NCBI GenBank assembly: GCA_010093605.1 | Contig: MU004190.1 | Location: 806,001-870,000 of the forward strand | Source: Lophium mytilinum | Lineage: Eukaryota; Ascomycota; Dothideomycetes; Mytilinidiales; Mytilinidiaceae | DNA length: 64,000 nt | Direction of reading: 5' to 3' | Shown here: one piece after another, positions 44,208 through 56,775 of the stretch | How the letters are laid out: each line of letters starts with the position of its first letter | How positions within the stretch are numbered: the first letter of the stretch is position 1 | Translations under genes and position numbers: made by a program | Notes under the pieces: generated by a model | Seen by the model: only the letters and a program-made list of their open reading frames with translations | What the model was told of the DNA's origin: nothing | Databases searched by the model: none

Positions 44208-45075
44208 CCTACAATTACCAAGTAACGCGAATAGTCGAGATTGTTTAGGACCAGTAGATCGCGAAATGTCGTGATAGACGCGTTCAATGGAACGGAATTG
44301 GGTCCCGAATTCCGAGCGCGGAAATAAGACAAAAAGAGCGGGAGCAGTCCGAGCTAGGGACGTGTGATATATTCAGCTAGCTTACAATATCGACAATATG
44401 AAGATGATTATCACTTAACTTTATCAGCCTGACGGCTAACGACAGCAACGAGTAAATAATAAATGTACTCAGGCAGGCGGGGATAGTGGGGGCGATGGAC
44501 GAATTCCCGAGGCGTCCTCGTCAGCAATTTCCCTGTAAGGAGGGGACACTAAGAAAAGCAAAGATTTATGCGAATTTCATGAATTACATACATTTTGAAG
44601 AATTGTATCGACTCACAAAACTACTGTTTCCCACTCGAAGCCCATATTCCCATTCCGAGAGATCGGACAAATGGCTGAATTTATGCAGATCTGACAGTCG
44701 TACGCGTTTTGCCCGGGATCCTGGATCCAGATAATTCCAAGAGCAGAGAAACTCCTATTCGGTTCTTCGAGGTCCGTTTAATGTATCTCAGTGGCGTTTA
44801 CCATTGAAATACGTCAATTTAACGTTTAAACCCACGTGGTTAAGGTCCACTTAACCACGTGGAAGCTCTTGTCACGTGCCTGAGAACTGAAGTCATGATT
44901 CCCTTCCAATCCCAGACTTTGGATTCATATAGATAGTCATAGCGTGATTAATCGTTGAACCCCCTGATAATGTATGCCCATAATGCTTTCACTCTTGTTG
45001 CGGATATTTGTGAACGTGATGAAGGACCTCAGACAGTCGCGAGCAGGTGTGCAGACGTCCATCCCAGCGCAACTT
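44208..45075. promoter_or_regulatory. Upstream region of aldehyde dehydrogenase
   Basis: The gap carries the aldehyde dehydrogenase promoter and the 3' end of the Zn2Cys6 gene. Its only clear structure is the CACGTG inverted repeat described separately. Confidence 0.5.
44832..44878. promoter_or_regulatory. Inverted repeat with three CACGTG E-boxes
   Basis: CCACGTGGTTAAG (44832-44844) and CTTAACCACGTGG (44850-44862) form a perfect 13 bp inverted repeat with a 5 bp spacer, each arm containing CACGTG. A third CACGTG lies at 44873-44878. CACGTG is the core site of bHLH and some bZIP factors. Being 625-671 bp before the aldehyde dehydrogenase start, it may be an upstream operator. Confidence 0.6.
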
Positions 45076-46812
45076 TCAAGCGACGAATGCATAGCTACCA
45101 AGCATAGCATACACTTCCCAGGCACTGACATGCTTTTCTCCTTCAAGGAGTTGAGCGACCATTTGGGCGTTGCGGATGAAGAAGTGGCTGCTGATGTAGT
45201 GTAGTTGCTTGATAACCCAAGACCTCATGCCTGGTACTGTATCGGACAGTCCAGCAACATAGAGGGGAAAGATGAGCATGTAGCAGTCGATCAGGTGGTC
45301 GTGTGTATGAAGATGGCCGGTATGCACTGGAATGTCCATGGACGCGAAGTGTCTTTGCTGAACTGCGCCATTGCAGTCGACGTAGGGCGGCACACTGGCA
45401 CATATCTCGCGAGCCAGTATCTCGATGTTATTTAGAGCTGCTGCAAGGAGCTGCGAGTGCTCGGGAGCAGCCAGAGAGTGCTCTATGAGAGAGTTGATGA
45501 CAAGGGTCCTCATAACCCGGAATAAGTTTCGCGCTAGACATATTTTTGGGTCGGAGTAGGTGTCATAATGAGAGCCAAATACTCTGTCTGAAGTGCATTC
45601 CGTAAATGTAGTTATACGGTCCCATCTTGCCGGTAATTCAAAGTCTATGGTCAGTAGCCTTTCGTCGAGCTTCATGGCCATTCTGACATATTCTTCATTG
45701 GATAGCACACCGCGCTTAGCGTCGTTCCGGAATCTCCCATAATCAACCATCACCTCCGATAGTCTTAACTTAGGGTCTAGTGTGTGAAGGTGATTGGCAA
45801 TATGAGCTTGAATAGCCATCAGCTCATCAGGTACCGGTGAATCACTACAGAGGCAGCTCATGAGAGAGTTTGAGCTGAGTCGCAATAAGATGTCGATGTC
45901 AGAGCGATTTTGGAACTGCTCCAGACCGCGCAGCTTAACAAGAGAAAGTGCCCCATCTACATGGCTCGTCCATGACTTGGTGTTGCGAGGCTCTATATCG
46001 GTGATCTTCTCAAAGAGATCGAGAAGAAGGGACGCCAGCAATGTAGCCTCTTTGGTCGCTTCCTTGGGGCTTTTCAGAATCTTGGTAGTCATTCGTAGGG
46101 CTAAAACATATCTTTCTCGAGCATTGGCTAAAGCGGTGTCTGAATTGACTTGATGCCATAGGTAAGCGAGGCTGACGGCTTCAATCGCTAACGTCAGGTG
46201 CTCCGGGGAGTCCGTCGGATGAGAGTATGGCCTCAGAAAGTTCCAACATTTGGACGTAACGTAGAAAGCAAAGAACGCCTCCCGGGCCTGCAAGTCTATC
46301 GAGAGCGGGAGGAATTGTGGTTTAACGGGATGCGCATTCTGCACTACGAAGACTTTCTTCGCAACGGTCAGACTTTCGTCTCGAATACGCAGTTGCTGTG
46401 TGTCCCGGTATCCTGAACAAGCTACGCTAGCCCTAGTACATTGGCCGCAAGTCGGAATCATGAAATCGCACTAAACACAGTGTTACCTGTTCGTTCCAGA
46501 AAGGGTCAGACGGGGGCATAGAAGAAGTGGCACTCTAACTCTAGAACAAGCCGTCGTGGGTGTGCCCGTATCTGCCGCTGCTTGAGGCGCTTTGATGCAT
46601 TTCTAGGAGATCTAAACGTGATAGGAGCTATTCAACATAGACTTGTTGAAGAACTTCAAACAGCGGCAGGCAGGTGTACACTCGAGCCGGAGTGCTTGAT
46701 GGATGTGCCACTATTTTCAGGCACAGGGTATATTGCCAAGATTGCGACGCACCTTCAATCTCCGAGCTCTGCAACGTTCGCAGGCCTTGGAGGGTCTACC
46801 GCGAAATACCAT
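45076..46812 (-). CDS. Zn2Cys6 binuclear cluster transcription factor
   Basis: A 20-codon first exon (46812-46753) and a second exon (46470-45076) encode 484 residues. The splice joins ACERCRARRLK to CDFMIPTCGQCTRASVAC, giving a perfect C-x2-C-x6-C-x6-C-x2-C-x6-C cluster at residues 11-38. The rest is the helical middle-homology region of fungal-specific regulators (EAFFAFYVTSKCWNFLRPYS, WTSHVDGALSLVKLRG). The 282 nt intron is long for this window. The C-terminus (AWEVYAMLGSYAFVA) could be altered by an unseen 3' intron. It is divergent from the short-chain dehydrogenase and probably a pathway-specific regulator of nearby genes, though that is inference. Confidence 0.88.
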
Positions 46813-47403
46813 GGCTGTGTGGTCTATCAGAATGGCTACGATAAGCAGCCGCTTTGAGAGATGACGAGATGATGGATGACGGGAGGAGGTTCGTGACACT
46901 GAGATGTTCTTTGGAAAGAAATGGACCTGACTAGATTTGTGGGTCAAGGACGCCAACGCTATACTACATCAGATATGCTGTTCGACGTGCATAAAAGAAG
47001 CTCATTGGCTGCAACGAGAGACTCGATTCGTGACTACTTCATTTGCGGCATGTTTCTCGACGGACAGCATGAATTTGACACCTATTGGCGGCGTTAACGA
47101 TCTAAGCCTTTGAGTACGTCCTGGGGGGAAATAGTCTAGGTTCAGGGACGCAGAAAGAGGCTTGATGAGACGCTATTCACATGTAGCAGGTAATTCGACT
47201 GTGAAACTAGCTGAAGTATAAGAGTTCCGGTCTGGTAAGACATTTGAAGAAGCCCTTGGTTAATCAATTTACTTCGCTACTACTAGATACTACCTACACG
47301 TATCCTTTCTTTTCAGGATCCTCCGCTCTCTTCTTGACTTCTGGCTTAAGCCGACACCAATCAGCAGTACATCCATCACTCGAAGGCTATTATACTCCCC
47401 AAA
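46813..47403. promoter_or_regulatory. Divergent promoter, Zn2Cys6 factor and SDR
   Basis: A 591 bp gap separates the two start codons. I see no clear palindromic CGG site by eye. The SDR side is CT-rich just before the ATG. Confidence 0.5.
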
Positions 47404-48431
47404 ATGGCCTTCCTCGCAGCCTTCATCAAACGCCAATTCATCTCCTATCCACCTATTCCTACCACATCTTTCTCTGGCAAAACCGCCATTGTCACCGGCA
47501 GCAACGTCGGCCTTGGCCTCGAAGCCTGCCGCTACCTAGTCCGTCTCGGAGCATCACAAGTGCTAATAGCATGTCGAAACACCGAGAAAGGAGAAGCAGC
47601 AGCAAAGGACATTCAAGCCTCAACATCATGCTCTCCTGGCACCATCAAGGTGTGGCAACTCGACATGAGCTCTTACGCTTCAGTACAAGCCTTCGCCGAG
47701 CGCGCGACAGCCGAGCTACCTCGCCTTGACATCTTGCTTCTTAATGCTGGGTTAGCGACCATGAAGTTCCGAATGGCTGAGGGACTCGAAGAGACGATCA
47801 ACACGAATGTCGTTTCGCTTTCCCTACTCGCCTTCCTACTTCACCCAAAGCTTCATGATACTGCAGTCAAATACGACACGGAAACCCATCTCACAGCCAC
47901 AGGGTCTGAACTGTACGAAGTTGCCAAGTTTGCGGAAAGGGCAGCACCGGAGGGCCAGATATTCGCGACTCTCAGCGACCAGAGCGAAGCCAACATGCGA
48001 GATCGCTACAATACTTCGAAGCTACTTCTGATCTTTGTTATGAAGCAACTAGCTGCCATAGCTCCTCTTGGACCTAGCAAAGTAATTGTGAACTGTGTGG
48101 GTCCCGGGTATGTCTTCATCCGACCTCCACTCGAGTAAATGCTGACTTTTGCAGATTTTGTCAAAGCGAGCTCCATCGTGACTACACGAACGCCGCCCTT
48201 CGCCTCCTTATAAGGCTGCTCGCTCGTCCGACCGAGGTGGGCTCACGTACACTTGTGTATGGTGCCGGCGCAGGACCAGACACGCATGGCCAGTACTTGC
48301 CAGATTGCAAGATCACGCCGACCAAGGGCTTGGCCAGCGGCGAGGCAGGTAGCAAGCTGCAAGCTCGGATTTGGTTGGAGCTGAAGCAGAAGTTGGAGGT
48401 TGTTAGCCCCGGTGTTACTTCATTGACTTGA
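47404..48431 (+). CDS. Short-chain dehydrogenase/reductase
   Basis: Exons 47404-48107 and 48155-48431 encode 326 residues. The Rossmann motif TGSNVGLG lies near residue 32, followed by ACRNTEKGE (NADP-type Arg), a LDMSSYASV segment, LLLNAGLA and the catalytic RYNTSK. The expected catalytic Ser region reads TATGSELYEVA. The length and the TSFSGKTAIVTG start match the retinol-dehydrogenase-like fungal SDRs. The intron is 47 nt. The alcohol dehydrogenase gene converges on it from the other strand. Substrate unknown; an alcohol or keto group of a lipid-like molecule would fit the neighbourhood. Confidence 0.88.
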
Positions 48432-48848
48432 TTATAGATACCTTCAGGTGTTTGTTACGAAGACTGAGTTGAGAGGAAACACTGAATATGGTAGATAGGT
48501 TACAATGAGCAAGACAAAGAGGTACGAAAGTTTACCATAAGAAGACGATGTCACTGGTACTCGCGAGATGGAATCAGAAACGTTTACAGGATCATATTGT
48601 ATTCATGTACAGTGACAAGCCACAAGTCTGGGCACACTGGTATGCCACTGCTTGGGGTACATCCACAGGGTTCCGAAGGCTCAAGGGCGATGTCCTGCTT
48701 CAAGCAGTGCAGAGTAGACTGCCTCTTAGCCAATTGCTTGCTCAGCAGCCGGGCTAGCCCTAAGAGTAGTGTTTAGTGAGCAAGTTGGAGCCGAGGTGTG
48801 TCCAGACTTGTGGCCTAGGACTGTAAACAGGGCAACCCTACGTTCGGT
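48432..48848. other. Convergent 3' intergenic region
   Basis: The 3' ends of the SDR and alcohol dehydrogenase genes meet here. No gene or repeat is seen. Confidence 0.5.
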
Positions 48849-50121
48849 TTACTTCCAGAGAAGTACCGGCTTCAGCGTCTTCCCCGAACGCATATCTTCA
48901 AGAGCGGTTTGATAATCAGCCACAGGATACGTCTTGACCAGCTTTTCAAGTGGAAACCTCCCCTCAGCAATCTCACCAACGAGATACGGAATGAACTAAA
49001 CATCGCACGGTTAGCACATACCCCCAAGCCATATGAATCAAGCACTCACCTCTGGCGGGTTACTATCCCCCTCCGTACATCCCACATACGTCTTCCCCTG
49101 AGTCATCAGGTTCGTCGCATCCACCGCAATCTTCTTATTCATCCCCGTCACCCCAACCGTCGCCGCCTTGCCTAGTATTCCCAGCACATCAATCATCATC
49201 TCAATGACCGGCACCACCCCCGTCGCATCAATCGCATACTGCACCCCTCCCGTCGTCGTGGTAAGTTTCCGTATTTCCTCTGCGAGATTCTTATCGTCGC
49301 CTTTGAAGACATGCGTTGCGCCCAGCTCTTTCGCGAGATCGAGCCGTGACTCAACCAAGTCCACAGCAATGATAGGGGATGCGCCAATGTTCTTGGCTGC
49401 GATCAAGGCGCTCAGTCCTACGGCACCGGCACCGAAGATAGCGATGCTGGACCCTTTCTTCACGTCTAAGGTGTTGATGACGCAGCCGGCGCCGGTTTGG
49501 ATACCGCAGCCTAGTGGCGCGAGGAGAGCAAGGTTTGTGTCTTTCGGTACTTTGATGATGGAGTTCTCTTGTACAATTGCGTGCGAGGCGAAGCTTGACT
49601 GGCCAAAGAAACCTCCGAGGACATGGCTTGGATCTGTTTCGTCTTGCGTTGTGTAGAAGAACGTTCCGTCGGTTAAGCGGCGGCCGCCCATGTTATATGG
49701 GATGAAGTTTTGGCAGTAGGCTGGGTGTGCAGAGGAGCAAGAGTTACATGCGCCACAATGGTTGAAGCTGAGGAGCACAAAGTCCCCGGGTGAGAGCTTG
49801 GAGGTCAGGTCACTACCAACTTCGAGGATGGTGCCGGCGCCTGGGTAGGATTAGCGGAGGGTTTGATGTGGTTGTCAATATGACAAGAGAGTCTCATCCA
49901 AGAACAGACAATAATCTATAGAGCCTACCTTCATGTCCTAAGATATACGGGACAGGGAATGGCCCTTTCATGCAAGTGAGATCTGTATGGCAGATGCCCG
50001 TTGCGTGCATTTCCACCAGCACCTCTTTGGGCCCCGGGGTGCCGACATTGAGCGTCTCTAACTCTAGCGACCCATCAAAGTTCCTCAACACCAATGCTCT
50101 GGTCGTCCTTGAAGCCGACAT
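48849..50121 (-). CDS. Zinc-dependent alcohol dehydrogenase
   Basis: Exons 50121-49929, 49840-49050 and 48995-48849 encode 376 residues of the medium-chain dehydrogenase family. The catalytic zinc site is present ([15 protein letters not shown], and Cys in [12 protein letters not shown]), as is the structural zinc loop [15 protein letters not shown]. The NAD fold shows [15 protein letters not shown] followed by an acidic VDLV. The order resembles aryl- or benzyl-alcohol dehydrogenases, which oxidise aromatic or allylic alcohols to aldehydes. It is followed on the same strand by the aldehyde dehydrogenase, about 4.6 kb away, and preceded by the AtuA-like gene, suggesting consecutive oxidation steps. 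Confidence 0.9.
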
Positions 50122-50613
50122 TCTGCAGTATCAATCGCGTGTGTATTCAAGTCACGTGCAGAGGAGAAGAACGGCAGGGAGTCTAGCTTTGTAACTACAT
50201 CATGAGGGCATAATGTTAGCTTATTAACTATTGACGTGCAGGTGTCGCCTACCGTGATACGAATTTTGGCTCCTAGATTATGTTCCCCGCGAGTTGGCAA
50301 TGCGGGGGAATGTGTGGGGTTGGGGGATCGGAACGTCAGCTGAGTATGACGGCCAAACTGACTAAAGCGACTGGATCGAGCCAAGAATCATTAAGAGGCG
50401 GGGCCGGGGGCATTTCAAGACTGAATCAGTTGAGCTTGACTCAGTCGCCAGCTACTGATAAAACATATGCAAGGCTGTAAAGAGGTTGGATGTCTCGGAT
50501 ATATGAATGAAATATTACAACGTCCAACTGAAACGAATGCCAATCCATCGCTGGAACTTACATTCTTTATGTACAGGTTCAGAATTCTTGACAGAAACCT
50601 GGTCTGGCGACCT
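50122..50613. other. Intergenic region upstream of alcohol dehydrogenase
   Basis: This 492 bp gap holds the alcohol dehydrogenase promoter and the AtuA-like 3' end. No repeat or RNA gene is seen. Confidence 0.5.
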
Positions 50614-52886
50614 CTAAAGCATGCCGGCTGCATATTTCTCTGCGCTGAGAAATCTGGCTGGAATATCCACATATTTGGCCCGGATGTAGTCCGCAAACCC
50701 CTTTCCTAGCCCGTCAAGCAATGGCGTACTGCTGATACCCCGGCCTAGAGGTCCATACACGACGAAATGCACCGCCTTGATGTTCGGAAACTCGACTCTC
50801 TCTAAATAGTAATCGGGGGTCCAGTCGTCACCGATGAGCTCCTTCATCTTAGCACTTGTCAACAAGCTGCGAAGCCAATCATACTCCTCATCCGTATGGA
50901 CGAAAAGTCCAATGTTGACATTGGCGCCCTTATCACCAGACCGAGCAAGCACGATATCGCCAAGGGGTTTCGAGATCGTTTCTCCGAAGCTGCTCAGGTC
51001 CACTGGGTTTGTCGGTTCATAGCTAACTCGTTGCGCGAGAGGTTCGGTCTTCGATGGATGTCCAGAGTCGAACTTCTTTACCGAGAAGTTGTCCGCTGTG
51101 GCCTTTTTATCGAGGATGTGAACCCCCTCTTGCAGCCTGGCTTGCTCAATGACTCCGGGATAGTAGGTGAGAAATTCCTTAGGCAAAGCAGTTCGGAAGT
51201 CCATACTTCCGTGTGCTCCCGAATAATGTTGCATTCCGTTGTACATCTGAGCTTTCAACAGTCCGTAGAGAGTCATCTGTTTTTCAGACTGCGCGAAAAT
51301 GCGGACTTGCGTCGTTCCTCGAATTTGGCTCTTTGGATTCGTTTCCGGAACTCCAATTCTACACCCAAGCATTAGCGACACCTCCACACGGGAGCCTGCA
51401 TAGATTCGCGCACCGCTGAAATTCAAGGATGTCAAAATCGTCAAGCTGACCAGTCTGCCGTAACCGGTTCCTGATTTGGTATTCGTGAATCTCAAACTTT
51501 CGCCCAATAGACTCGGGTGTACCGGTCGCAGCCATGAGCATCTCGCATTGGTAACCTCCCTTGTAGAAAACCGCTAGCTTCGTAGTTGGTGGAGGAGGCA
51601 GACCTTTCGTGCCCGAGACGAATACTCTACGAGAATTGTCAGCATATGCCTCTAACCATTTCGAAAACGAGATTTACCTATCCTTGCCGATCTCTTTTAT
51701 TGAAATGTTTTTCAGATCTGCCTTCACACAGCTGTTGAGATAATGCTCGCCCTGGATTTCATAGAGCAGCTGGCACCTGATAGTATCTTCGGTGACGAAC
51801 CCATTCTGCTGTGGATGCTTCGTGATAACGCAGTCGCCGTTCGCGTGGATCTCTGCAATTGGAAGTGCGATGTTTTCGAGTTCCTCAGTAGCGTACTTTT
51901 CGAACCCAGAGAAATTGGCTCCTGTGGCATATGCGGAGCACTCAATTAGATGGCCAGCAACCAAGCCTCCAGCCAGCTGGTCAAAGTCGGTATCGCTCCA
52001 TTGATGCCACCATTGCGCTATGCCAATCACTGGTGACGCGTCTGCAACTCTTCCGCCTGGACATCTAGTAAGCATGTGTCGGTGACTTGGTGCCATAGAG
52101 CTTACACATAATGAGGTCTGCGCCCTCATCCAAGCCTTTTTTGATAGCGCGAGCTCCTAGATAGGCGTTGGCGCTCACAATTGGCTTATTGGGGTTTCCG
52201 ACAAAGTTGTCCGTATCTTTGGCCAGCTTGACGTTCGGATTCAATTCGTCCAAGTGGGGAACAAGGCCGCCATCCTTCAATATATCCTCTATGCTATCCA
52301 TCAAGTTGTCGCCTACTACGTAAGCTACTGTGAGGTCATATCCTTTTTCGTCAATCTTTTGAGGTTAGCTAAAGAACGTGCGTCATCCGAACTGGAAGCT
52401 GATCGAACCATTTTCTTAACCTCCTTCGCAAGGCCTGCGGGATTCAGCGCGCCGGCGTTTAGCACGACTTTGATTTTGTGCTTGTTGATCAATTCGAGGG
52501 TCAACTTGAACCCGTCTAGTGCCGTTTGCTCATATCCGGGATGTTTCCCAGCTTTGTACGCTTCCGCATTGTTGGCCAGATTGATCTCTAGATCGAAAGT
52601 ATAGTCAACATTTGGATTTCAAGTCCCAGTCTACGATTACAATATGTGTTTTGTTTAAAAAAGTGATAATAGATCCAGGGTTCCATACCCGCAAGGTAGT
52701 CGCCAGTGATGGCGTCGATGGGCCCATTATTCGCCTGATTGAACATGAACTCGCCAGGATCGCCTGTGAAAATCAGCCACTCTGTCACTCAAATGCGCAA
52801 TAGCAAGATTGCAAGACGTTCGACGTACAATTTGCTCCCGAGCAATCGGCGACGCGGACCGGACGTTTTGCTTCATCTACAGCCAT
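50614..52886 (-). CDS. AtuA-like (acyclic terpene utilisation, DUF1446) protein
   Basis: Seven exons (52886-52829, 52763-52689, 52587-52409, 52355-52106, 52056-51678, 51626-51414, 51358-50614) encode 632 residues. The N-terminal DUF1446 region shows VRVADCSGAN, GPIDAITGDYLAE, LNAGALNPAGLA, VAYVVGDNL, VSANAYLGARAI and CGRVADASPVIG. The central part has YEIQGEHYL and VFVSGTKGLPPP. The C-terminal domain begins near SKPLGDIVLARSGDKGANVNIG, the hallmark of this family. In Pseudomonas, atuA belongs to the citronellol/geraniol degradation operon, but its biochemical activity is unknown. The arrangement with an alcohol and an aldehyde dehydrogenase supports a role in isoprenoid or branched-chain acid metabolism. 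It is divergent from the monooxygenase gene. Confidence 0.9.
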
Positions 52887-53744
52887 GGTTGCTTCGAATA
52901 TTCCAGATAGCCCGCAGAGAAATTAGACGCGACTTTCTTCGCCAACCTCAAGCACATCCCCGAAGTCTTCTTAAGCATTTCCGGCGCGACAGAGTGGTGT
53001 GGTTCGGTGCAGCGGGCACCAATTCTGGCCGTGGTTAGCAACGTGATCCCCCACTAGGAATGTGGGACTCGGAAACATACTGACTGTACCGATGGGTCGT
53101 AATCCGAATCGCCATTGTTTGTTGCAGGAACTTTGAAAAGAATGCGGGAAATCGGCATTTTAAAATGCCTCGCGGCCACCGTCAGTGCTGTGGATTTAAT
53201 TCAAAGCAAAAAGCCACTGGCTGAAGGAGGGTTCCAGCCTTCCATTACAGCTGTCCCCCGCATCAAAGCTAACCCGCAGTGGAGCTACCCCAGACTGTGG
53301 CATTGAGCATTGACTTTCCCCGCGTCGTTCATTGGTGGCCGAGGAACGGAGATACACATTTGGTGAGGGAAATGTCTGACAGGGACGCATCTGACAGCAC
53401 CTTTAGAACGCCGGCGTAACATGAATCATGATCCAAACATTAGACCGCAGCCGAGTGGACGCTTGCTGACGGTGGCTTGCAGCCGATGCATAAAGTCCGA
53501 ATAACTTCATAGTCGTTCATAAGATAAAAGCTCCCCAAGCCAAGTAAAAACAAAGGGTTCCTGATTCAGCAGTCTTGATTCAGCTGATATGGTCAGGTCA
53601 CCGGAGGTTCTTCGGGAACCATTTGTTCCTCCCAAATAGGGATAGTCGGATCTAGAATGCTGTGCAATTGTAGTTTTAAGTATCGCTTTCCATTATGTCT
53701 GATTTTCTCTATTTTCAGCAGTGTCTTCGTTACGAGTCTTCATC
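52887..53744. promoter_or_regulatory. Divergent promoter, AtuA-like and monooxygenase
   Basis: An 858 bp gap separates the two start codons. A TCTGACAG direct repeat occurs near 53373-53396. No gene is seen; the short frames have no homology that I recognise. Confidence 0.5.
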
Positions 53745-56286
53745 ATGTCTTCCAAAAAGCCATTCAAAGTGGTTATCATCGGTGGGAGTGTCTCTGGCCT
53801 CACCATGGCGCACACACTAGAGAGAGCGGGCATCGAATATGTTCTTCTCGAAAGAGGTTCAGAGGTCACCTTCAATGGTGGCGCTAGTATTGGATTGCAG
53901 CCTCATGGGCTGCGTATTATGGACCAAATGGGAATGTATGAGGACATTCTCAAGACGACCGCACCAATGATACGAGCGGACCATCGGCGTCCAGACGGTA
54001 CACCTATTGCGAAATCAGAATTCATGCTGCAGATAGAAGAAAGGTACCAGAAGAAAAAGAGCTTCGTGACTTGTAGTATTGCTGATTGCTCCAAATAGAC
54101 ACGGATATCCAATTTTGTTCTTCGAGCGAGCAGAGATGCTCGAGATCCTATATAACCACTTGCCCGACAAGTCCAAGATCCTGTGTTCGAAGAAAGTCGT
54201 GGATATCCAAAGTAATTCGGAAGTTGCTACCGCCATCACGGAAGACGGGACGAAATATATCGCAGATATGATCATTGGCGCAGACGGGGTGAATAGCACC
54301 ACGAGGAAGATGATGTGGAATATGATGGCAGACACAGATCCCGATCTTGTTCAGAAAGAAGCGACATCAATGTTCTCAGATTATTCCTGCACTTTTGGGG
54401 TCTCAATCTTCGAAAGCGACGATCCGGAACTGCGCCCAGGCGTCAGTCATATCAACTACGGCGAAAAGCAATCGCATATTTGCATCATATCCACCCGGAA
54501 TAGGAAGTTCTGGTTCTTGATACTGAAACATGACAAGAGATACTATGCTCCGAACATTCCACGATATACGGCGGCAGATCTTGAGGCTTCTGTCCTGAAG
54601 CATAGCGGCGTCCGGGTGACCGAACACTCCACACTCGGAGATTTATGGAAGCACAGGTCAAAGTGTACCATGGTCTGTCTTGAGGAAGCCATGTTTGATC
54701 GATGGTCGCATGATCGCCTGGTGCTGCTAGGAGATTCCGTACACAAGGTTACTCCCAATGCCGGCCATGGCGGAAATACCGCGATTGAAAGCGCCACTGT
54801 CCTCGCAAATCTCCTCTACGAAGCCAAAATGGGAACCAGAAAAGGCGCATCTTTGTCCCATGAAGGCCTATTAGCCATTTTTCAAGAGTATCAAGCGAGC
54901 CGAGAGGTCAGGGTCGCCAACGCATGTCAAAAATCATCTGCCGCGACGCGACTCCAGGCCATGGATAACCTCCTCTGGAAATCGGGAGCCCTCCAAATCG
55001 TTCCAATGCTCGGCGAGGACATGGAAGTCAATGCGGCCTCGTCGCTTATAATGGGCGGGGAGCCGCTGAAGTTCGTTGCGTATAAGGGGAAGCAAGGCTC
55101 GATTCCATGGGATGGTTGGGACCTAACTACGCTGGCTGATTCCGAAAAGAGATCTTTCTTTGACTCAGTTTTGGGATATTCCATATATCTTGCCTTACCG
55201 CTACTCTTACTCTGGACGCTGCGGGAAACGTCGGTCTGGACAGTGCCTGATTTCTCATTAGCAAACGGCTTCAACGGAACAAGATGGACTGAAGCCTCTC
55301 CCGCCGATAACAGTTATTTTCCGTCTACGAATACCTCGAACCCTTGGTGCTTGATTTCAGCATGCGTAGAAATATTATCAATTGGCCTGATGATGGCTGT
55401 AGAAGGATTCCGGGCCAGCGAACCATGGAAATTCCGTCTAGAGTAAGAGTCCTCCAATTTATTACTTTGCGTAGCTAATTAGGGGGCCAGTGTCCTGGCT
55501 GCTATTGGCGCATTCCGCTTTGGTGGTCTTGGAGTAGTCGGTGCACTATATTTCCTCGCGCATGGCGTGGAAAGCTACATTTCGCCAGGACCGGACGCTC
55601 GTGGACATGTTGTGCCCTTAGCCGTGGCTAGAGCCCTACCAAAGGCCTTCTTCACCAGCATGATAGTCACGCTCGTGCTGATCGGGAAATTGCCTGAAAG
55701 AGTTCTCCGGGTCGACCCAGGCACGTCGGAATATATCTTGAGGGCACTGATACAGGTCTTACCGGTCCTCCCTACTCTTCTGATCCGAGCATTCACGATA
55801 TTTGGCCAATCTTATGCTAGAAAGCCGATGATGGGCCATGCGGATGTCGAAACCCTCCAAGTTGCATACGTAATCTCCGGGCTGGTCTCGGCGGTAGCCC
55901 ACGGGTCCAGTTTGTTGTACGGTGTCGTGACCTACATTACGCAAGAAGAAGGCAACTTGAATGGAAGATGGCTCCTCGAAACGCTCCTAGGGGCTACCGG
56001 TCTCAACGGCGAGTTACGGTCCACGTACGTCTACTTCACAGCCGCTGCCATTTTCTGGGTGTTCTGGTCGTGTAGAATGGCCATTCCAGTGGAAGCTCGC
56101 ACCATCGGTTCCAAGTTGACATTAGCCCTGGCTATTGGAGTAGGCGTTGTGGTCGTTGGACCAGGCGCAACCACTTCCTTCCTTTGGCTATGGAGGGAGG
56201 ACAAAACACGCTGCGACAAGGCCGCCGCACTAAGGTTCCAGAAGAACCTTGACAGACCTGACTTCTTGTCCGGCGAAACGAATTGA
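53745..56286 (+). CDS. FAD monooxygenase fused to multi-pass membrane domain
   Basis: Exons 53745-54043, 54099-55442 and 55491-56286 encode 812 residues. Residues 1 to about 450 are a PaxM-like group A flavin monooxygenase: VVIIGGSVSGLTMAHTLERA near 9, ERHGYPILFFERAEML, IIGADGVNSTTR and LVLLGDSVHKVTPNAGHGG. The remaining 360 residues hold about eight hydrophobic segments, beginning VLGYSIYLALPLLLLWTL and ending with ALAIGVGVVVVGP. PaxM-type enzymes epoxidise prenyl chains in fungal meroterpenoid pathways. A membrane part would suit a lipophilic substrate. The splice at 55442/55490 keeps the frame into the later membrane segments. I chose 53745 because it gives the standard short N-terminus before the FAD motif. 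The substrate is unknown. Confidence 0.88.
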
Positions 56287-56775
56287 TGAGAGACCTCGAT
56301 AGTCATTGAAGCAATGATGCTAGTGATGAGGACGAAGTAGTTGGGAGAAGATTTCATCTCATGATGAAATATACGCATAGCGTGCTCAGAAGTCAAAGAC
56401 TAGTGACCTTCCTAAAGCGTCGACTCATATTACGTTCCTCTTATACATGCCTTATCATGAACCCAGAAGCTACCAATAAGCAATAGTGAAGATCGTCGCA
56501 AACCCCTCGGCGCCACTGACAATGCAAGACGCATATTCAAGGTCATCTAAGCGTGAGCCGCGCGAAGAGGAGCCCAAGAGCGTCATTGACTTGAAACCCG
56601 CCATTCAGACTTCACGCAGCACCCTGCGGCCCCAGGGATACCAGAGAAGGCTCACAGATGCGGCAGATGAAGATGAAAGGAATGGTACCCCAACTGTAGA
56701 GACTTAGATGTCCAACTTCAGCGCTCTCAGATTCTACCTCATATCAAACTGCTCTATATTCCAGGATTCAAGACC
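56287..56775. other. Intergenic region upstream of amidase
   Basis: This 489 bp gap holds the monooxygenase 3' end and the amidase promoter. Small frames near 56486-56707 look like chance. No repeat is seen. Confidence 0.45.
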
